Source: an uncultured Erysipelotrichales bacterium (GTDB lineage Bacteria > Bacillota_I > Bacilli_A > Erysipelotrichales > Coprobacillaceae). From it: a stretch of DNA of 43,785 nt. The notes beneath the pieces were generated by a model, which saw only the letters and a list, made by a program, of their open reading frames with translations, did not search any database and was not told the DNA's origin. Shown here piece after piece: positions 39,731 to 43,785 of the stretch; position 1 is the first letter of the stretch, and the number at the start of each line of letters is the position of its first letter. The stretch lies in the NCBI GenBank assembly GCA_910586805.1, contig CAJUJC010000001.1:1-43785 (forward strand), in the 5' to 3' direction. Position numbers and translations under genes: made by a program.

Positions 39731-40675
39731 ATGAAGAAACAACAAATTAAACAGTTTATGATTTCATTAATCATTTCTCTTGTCATTTATGGTGCATTAA
39801 TGTTTTCAATGAATAATGGAATCATTAGTAGTTATTGGTCTAGAATTATGATTACTGCATGTATTAATATTGTCTTAGCAACATCACTCAATTTAGCAAG
39901 TGGATATTTAGGACAGTTAACACTAGGTCATGCAGGATTTATGTCAGTTGGGGCTTATATTGCAGCTTTGGCTAGTATTCATCTTCAAACACCATTTATC
40001 ATTTCGTTGATTATAGGGGCTATTGTTGCAGCAGTTATTGGATTGATTATTGGTATGCCTACTCTACGTTTGAAGGGTGACTATTTGTGTATTATTACTT
40101 TAGCATTTAATGAAATTATTCGTGTTATCATGTTGAATTTAAAAATTACAAATGGTGCTAGAGGATTAATTGGTATGCCTATGTCAACTGACTTTACATC
40201 AGCATTTATAAGTGTTGTTGTTACAATTTATGTAATTTATTGTATTGTTAAATCTCGACATGGACGTGCTATTATTTCAATTAAAGAGGATGAAACTGCA
40301 AGTGAATTGGCAGGTATTCCAACTTTCTACTATAAAATCATGGCTTTTGTTATTTCAGCTTTCTTTGCTGGAATAGCAGGAGGACTATATGCTCACTATA
40401 ATGGAATTCTTGTTCCAGTTAGCTTTGATTACAACAAATCAGTTGAAATTTTAGTTATGGTTGTATTAGGTGGTTTAGGTAATTTAAAAGGATCAGTTGT
40501 TGCAGCTATTGTTATGACTTTCTTACCTGAATTATTACGTTCATTCTCTGATTATCGTATGTTGCTATATGCTGTTGTATTAATTGCAACAATGATTATT
40601 AAAGAAAAGAATTTAATGCCACATATAAAAGAAAAATTCTCTAAAAAAGAAGTTGTTGAGGAGGTGGCTGAATAA
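39731..40675 (+). CDS. livM: Branched-chain amino acid ABC transporter permease LivM
   Basis: 314 residues with about nine membrane helices. LivM signatures LNLASGYLGQLTLGHAGFMS and the coupling loop SIKEDETASELAGIP are present. The C-terminus is charged (KEKFSKKEVVEEVAE) and contains the binding site of livG. ATG 39731 preferred over GTG 39719, which directly abuts the livH stop. Stop overlaps the livG start by one base. Confidence 0.94.
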   Translation: MKKQQIKQFMISLIISLVIYGALMFSMNNGIISSYWSRIMITACINIVLATSLNLASGYLGQLTLGHAGFMSVGAYIAALASIHLQTPFIISLIIGAIVAAVIGLIIGMPTLRLKGDYLCIITLAFNEIIRVIMLNLKITNGARGLIGMPMSTDFTSAFISVVVTIYVIYCIVKSRHGRAIISIKEDETASELAGIPTFYYKIMAFVISAFFAGIAGGLYAHYNGILVPVSFDYNKSVEILVMVVLGGLGNLKGSVVAAIVMTFLPELLRSFSDYRMLLYAVVLIATMIIKEKNLMPHIKEKFSKKEVVEEVAE

Positions 40676-41439
40676 TGGCTTTATTAAAGGCAGAAGGTTT
40701 AGGTATTCAATTTGGTGGTCTAAAAGCTGTTGATGAGTTTAATTTTGAAATTGAAAAGAATCAATTATATGGATTGATTGGACCTAATGGTGCTGGAAAA
40801 ACAACTGTATTTAACTTATTAACAGGTGTTTATAAACCAACAAGTGGGCAAATTACTTTTGATGGTAAACCTATTATAAAAATGAAACCAAATCAAATTA
40901 CTGAACTTGGTATTGCAAGAACATTCCAAAATATTCGTTTATTTAAAAATATGAGTGTTATTGATAATGTAAAGGTTGGTTTACATCATTCTCAAAATTA
41001 TTCGTTATTACCAGCAATATTAAATACACCTGGATATTTTCAAGGTGAAGAAGCGATAGAAGAAAAGGCTTTAAGTTTGCTTAGGGTTTTTGATTTAGAA
41101 GAATTTGCTTATGTCAAAGCAAGTAATCTTCCATATGGTAAACAAAGAAAATTGGAAATTGCAAGAGCGTTGGCAACATCTCCAAAATTATTGTTGTTAG
41201 ATGAGCCAGCAGCAGGGATGAATCCTACTGAAACAGCTGAGTTAATGGAAACAATTAAATTGGTTAGAGAAAAATTTTCAATAGCTATATTATTGATTGA
41301 ACACGATATGAAATTAGTTATGGGTATTTGTGAAAAGATTGTTGTTTTAAACTTTGGAACAACACTTGCTTTTGGAACACCTGAAGAAATTAGAAATAAT
41401 CCTGAAGTTGTTGCAGCTTATTTAGGAAATGAAGAATAG
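40675..41439 (+). CDS. livG: Branched-chain amino acid ABC transporter ATPase LivG
   Basis: 254 residues. Walker A GPNGAGKTT, Q-loop ARTFQNIRLFKNMSVIDNV, a signature that deviates from LSGGQ (LPYGKQRKLEIARAL, normal for LivG), Walker B LLLLDEPAAGMNP, and the LivG C-terminal box GTPEEIRNNPEVVAAYLG. GAGGAGGTGG precedes the ATG. Confidence 0.95.
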   Translation: MALLKAEGLGIQFGGLKAVDEFNFEIEKNQLYGLIGPNGAGKTTVFNLLTGVYKPTSGQITFDGKPIIKMKPNQITELGIARTFQNIRLFKNMSVIDNVKVGLHHSQNYSLLPAILNTPGYFQGEEAIEEKALSLLRVFDLEEFAYVKASNLPYGKQRKLEIARALATSPKLLLLDEPAAGMNPTETAELMETIKLVREKFSIAILLIEHDMKLVMGICEKIVVLNFGTTLAFGTPEEIRNNPEVVAAYLGNEE

Positions 41440-41451
41440 GAGGAAACGAAA

Positions 41452-42153
41452 ATGCTAAAAGTAGATAATTTAGATGTGTACTATGGTGTCATTCATGCCA
41501 TTAAGAAAGTTTCCTTTGAGGTCAATGAAGGTGAGATTGTTGCATTAATTGGAGCAAATGGTGCAGGTAAGACATCTATAATGCATGCATTAAGTGGATT
41601 GATTAAAAATAGTGGTGGTAGTATTGTCTTTTTAGATAATGATATTACAAAAACACCTGCTCATAAAATTATTGCTCAAGGATTAGCACAAGTTCCTGAA
41701 GGAAGACGTATTTTTGCACAATTGACTGTTCAAGAAAATCTTGAAATGGGTGCATATTTAAGAACTGATTCAAAAGTCGATGATGATTTAGAAAAGGTTT
41801 ATGAAAAATTTCCTCGTTTAAGAGAAAGAAAAACGCAACTAGCTGGGACTTTATCTGGTGGAGAGCAACAAATGTTGGCAATGGGGCGAGCTCTTATGTC
41901 TAAGCCAAAGTTATTGCTGTTAGATGAACCATCAATGGGATTATCTCCAATTCTTGTTAATGAAATTTTTGATATTATTCAAGAAATTAATAAAGAAGAT
42001 GGTGTTACAGTTTTATTAGTAGAACAAAATGCAAATAAAGCTTTATCTATTGCTAATCGTGCATATGTTTTAGAAACAGGAAATATTACAGTTTCAGGTA
42101 ATGCACAAGATGTTGCAAGCAATCCAAAAGTTCGTGAAGCTTATTTAGGATAA
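41452..42153 (+). CDS. livF: Branched-chain amino acid ABC transporter ATPase LivF
   Basis: 233 residues. Walker A GANGAGKTS, QVPEGRRIFAQLTVQENLEMGAYLR (LivF Q-loop region), signature LSGGEQQMLAMGRAL, Walker B LLLLDEPSMGLSP, and EQNANKALSIANRAYVLETG. Last gene of the importer operon, 12 bp after livG with AGGAGG. Confidence 0.96.
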   Translation: MLKVDNLDVYYGVIHAIKKVSFEVNEGEIVALIGANGAGKTSIMHALSGLIKNSGGSIVFLDNDITKTPAHKIIAQGLAQVPEGRRIFAQLTVQENLEMGAYLRTDSKVDDDLEKVYEKFPRLRERKTQLAGTLSGGEQQMLAMGRALMSKPKLLLLDEPSMGLSPILVNEIFDIIQEINKEDGVTVLLVEQNANKALSIANRAYVLETGNITVSGNAQDVASNPKVREAYLG

Positions 42154-42157
42154 AATA

Positions 42158-42189
42158 AAAAAGATTTCTCATTATTGGGAAATCTTTTT
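42158..42189. terminator. Bidirectional terminator between livF and the acetyltransferase gene
   Basis: AAAAAGATTTC / GAAATCTTTTT stem of 11 bp with a 10-nt loop; A/T ends serve both directions and the minus-strand gene stops on it. Confidence 0.88.
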
Positions 42190-43000
42190 AAAATGTTCTT
42201 TTTTGATTTAGCCATTTTTCAGCGAAGTCACATAATACTTTCATTTCAATAAGTTTACTTTTGGCTTGTCCAACATATCCTATTTGAACAGGATATTTGT
42301 TTTCAAAGTCATACCCTAATTCTAAAAAATCACTATCATCATAATTAATGTCTTTATAATTTACCCATGAAGCTTTGCCATCTTTTATTATACAAGAACC
42401 TTGATTATGATACTTATGATGATGAGTGAGTTTAACTTCTCCAAGATGTAAACAAGTACAATGATCATAATCAACACCCAAAAGTAAGACTTTTGCATTC
42501 ATTTCATATAATTTATATAAAGGAGATGAATAACCAAATGCTGGAGTTAATGGGTGTTCTTTTGTAAGGTAAGATGAATATTTTCCATGAGCACTAAATG
42601 AGCAGGTAGGATGATTTGATCTTTTTGTATTTGGATAATGCCAAAATGCTTCAGCAATTCTTTCCATTTCTCTTGTAGGTGTTATTAATGGATGAAATGC
42701 TGGCATATTTTCTTTAATGATTGAAGTCCAATGATTAGGTACTGGAGGGTTTTGCCAATAAATAGGATCACTATTATCACTTGAAAAACTTGGCATAACA
42801 ATAGTTCCTTCTTCTCCTACAACTTCTTTTAATGCTTCAATAACTGTTATTTCTTTACCAATAACCCAACCTAATTGTGATAATGATGCATGTACAAGAA
42901 CAATATCACCATTTTTTAATCCTAATTTTTTGAAATCATGGCATAATGATTGTTTGGTTTGTGGATTAAGAGTGTTTTGAATGATTTTAAATTCGCTCAT
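42188..43000 (-). CDS. AAC(3)/YokD-fold N-acetyltransferase
   Basis: 270 residues. Matches the antibiotic_NAT fold: GDIVLVHASLSQLGWV, GTIVMPSFS, HPTCSFSAHGK, LLGVDYDHCTCLHLGE and a His-rich stretch after it. Acetyl-CoA-dependent transfer to an amino group is the family reaction. Many chromosomal members do not confer aminoglycoside resistance and their substrate is unknown, so no resistance claim is made. GGAGG on the minus strand lies inside the longer frame and selects ATG 43000 over 43015. Confidence 0.88.
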   Translation of the reverse strand: MSEFKIIQNTLNPQTKQSLCHDFKKLGLKNGDIVLVHASLSQLGWVIGKEITVIEALKEVVGEEGTIVMPSFSSDNSDPIYWQNPPVPNHWTSIIKENMPAFHPLITPTREMERIAEAFWHYPNTKRSNHPTCSFSAHGKYSSYLTKEHPLTPAFGYSSPLYKLYEMNAKVLLLGVDYDHCTCLHLGEVKLTHHHKYHNQGSCIIKDGKASWVNYKDINYDDSDFLELGYDFENKYPVQIGYVGQAKSKLIEMKVLCDFAEKWLNQKRTF

Positions 43001-43023
43001 TTTTATAACCTCCATTCTTTTCT

Positions 43024-43032
43024 ATTATAACA
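43024..43032 (-). promoter_or_regulatory. Extended -10 promoter of the acetyltransferase gene
   Basis: TGTTATAAT on the minus strand (43032-43024), a perfect extended -10; the -35 is not clear. Confidence 0.6.
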
Positions 43033-43044
43033 TGAATGAAGGAT

Positions 43045-43557
43045 TTATTGTTTACAATTTTTTTTGTTTAGTAATTGTTTATTTTGTGAATGATTAATTT
43101 GTTCGATAAAATCTTTACATACAATGGTTAAGAATATAAGACTGAATATAAGTGTCAAATCATTATAAGGAATAATTGTTAAAATATATGGATGAATGAT
43201 ATGAATTAATATAACACTCAAAAAACACCATATTATGAAATAAAAAAGACATATTCTTCCTTGATAGTGAAATGGTAGGTGTGAATAATCCCAACATTTT
43301 TTGTGGAAGACCTTTTCTATATAAAAACTTGCTAAATATTCAATGAGTGTCATGATTATACCACCTATAAAAAAACAAACAATTTTATTTTGTAACAAAG
43401 GTGCTATTTCTATTAATGTGATAGCGCCAATACCATAAAGAGGAATATATGGACCTTTCAACAGTCCAGATGATATCCATTTTCTTCCTAATAATGAAAC
43501 ATAAAGTGACTCCATAATATAACCTAAAAATGAATAGATTGTAAAAGATATAAACAT
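43045..43557 (-). CDS. CmpB-like putative ABC transporter permease family membrane protein
   Basis: 170 residues, four or five membrane helices. The pattern FLGYIMESLYVSLL, LKGPYIPLYGIGAI, LIEYLASFYIEKVF and CWDYSHLPFHYQGRICL is that of the ABC_trans_CmpB family, a group of small membrane proteins of uncertain function despite the name. AAGGAG upstream fits the ATG at 43557. No ATPase gene lies next to it in the window. Confidence 0.85.
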   Translation of the reverse strand: MFISFTIYSFLGYIMESLYVSLLGRKWISSGLLKGPYIPLYGIGAITLIEIAPLLQNKIVCFFIGGIIMTLIEYLASFYIEKVFHKKCWDYSHLPFHYQGRICLFYFIIWCFLSVILIHIIHPYILTIIPYNDLTLIFSLIFLTIVCKDFIEQINHSQNKQLLNKKNCKQ

Positions 43558-43728
43558 GATATTCTCCTTTTATATAATATTTTGATAGTTATACATATGT
43601 TTTATTTGATGAATTATGTCTTTTTTAAAAGAAATATATGTATAAAAATGATAAAAAAAGAGAAAATATTAAATTTTGAACAAAAAAATTAATTAAAAAA
43701 GAGTTGGATTTATCGATGTTTTTTTAGT

Positions 43729-43750
43729 TTCTTAAGAATTTCTTAAGAAA
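43729..43750. promoter_or_regulatory. Twin palindromes upstream of the right-edge promoter
   Basis: TTCTTAAGAA (43729-43738) and TTTCTTAAGAAA (43739-43750), directly adjacent, with centres 11 bp apart, i.e. one helical turn. They lie just upstream of the -35 element. Confidence 0.55.
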
Positions 43751-43754
43751 AATA

Positions 43755-43783
43755 TGGACATTTTGTGTACATTATGATATTAT
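43755..43783 (+). promoter_or_regulatory. Strong promoter at the right edge, for a gene outside the window
   Basis: TGGACA (43755-43760), 17-bp spacer, TATTAT (43778-43783) with an upstream TG (TGATATTAT). Confidence 0.65.
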
Positions 43784-43785
43784 GC

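Noticed and set aside
42188..43000. Aminoglycoside resistance gene
   Set aside because: The fold is right, but chromosomal AC(3)-like/YokD-like proteins often have other substrates and nothing nearby suggests a resistance element.
1..43785. CRISPR arrays, tRNA or rRNA genes, prophage or intact insertion sequences
   Set aside because: No regularly spaced repeats, no cloverleaf-like segments or rRNA sequence, and no phage structural or intact transposase genes were seen.

Overview
The window looks like a chromosomal segment of a strongly AT-rich, Gram-positive anaerobe of the Bacillota. The evidence is AGGAGG-type ribosome binding sites, TTGACA/TATAAT and extended -10 promoters, lipoprotein signal peptides, CDP-glycerol (teichoic acid) chemistry, a glmS ribozyme, and Trk/Ktr and branched-chain amino acid transport genes. 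Gene content and codon style would suit the Erysipelotrichia/Coprobacillaceae group, but that placement is inference. I saw no rRNA, tRNA, CRISPR array or intact insertion sequence.

Layout. 1-1072: 5' part of a lipid flippase (MOP/SpoVB type) on the minus strand. 1270-2706: pyrimidine genes pyrF and pyrE. 2904-11960: a surface glycan locus. It combines an apparent three-component membrane glycosylation system (polyprenyl-phosphate glycosyltransferase, DUF2304 protein, SMR-like flippase, large multi-membrane protein) with a teichoic-acid type ABC exporter, a glycerol-3-phosphate cytidylyltransferase, a fused GT2/CDP-glycerol glycerophosphotransferase and a sugar nucleotidyltransferase. 12023-16312: an Agr-like signalling region with two GHKL histidine kinases that share a perfectly identical 1158-bp core, an XRE regulator, a small secreted protein and a LytTR response regulator. 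16760-18740: glmS on the minus strand behind a glmS ribozyme. 18999-20239: a PadR / HAAS-like membrane protein / secreted protein operon with an apparent PadR operator. 20233-24181: an AT-rich accessory stretch with a consensus promoter, a possible 31-residue Cys-containing peptide, a secreted C39-like peptidase and two propeller-like lipoproteins, flanked by traces of decayed transposase. 24515-28079: a YebC-family protein and two flavoproteins. 28079-32989: two back-to-back potassium uptake systems (KtrBA-like, then TrkA-TrkH). 33104-37420: a phosphodiesterase and a MacB/FtsX-type ABC transporter with a large coiled-coil loop. 37624-42153: a complete branched-chain amino acid type ABC importer. 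42188-43557: an AAC(3)-fold acetyltransferase and a CmpB-like membrane protein. The right edge holds a strong promoter with twin palindromes for a gene outside the window.

How it fits together. Most of the window is housekeeping and envelope function. The accessory and most informative part is 12.0-24.2 kb: a two-component region with signs of recent gene conversion, a ribosome-binding-site-masking hairpin in front of a small secreted protein, a PadR module whose operator sits in a bidirectional promoter with a shared -35 element, and a secreted peptidase/lipoprotein cassette. Together these suggest a cell-surface or peptide-signalling function, but no agrB/agrD pair is visible and the function of the secreted products cannot be read from sequence alone.
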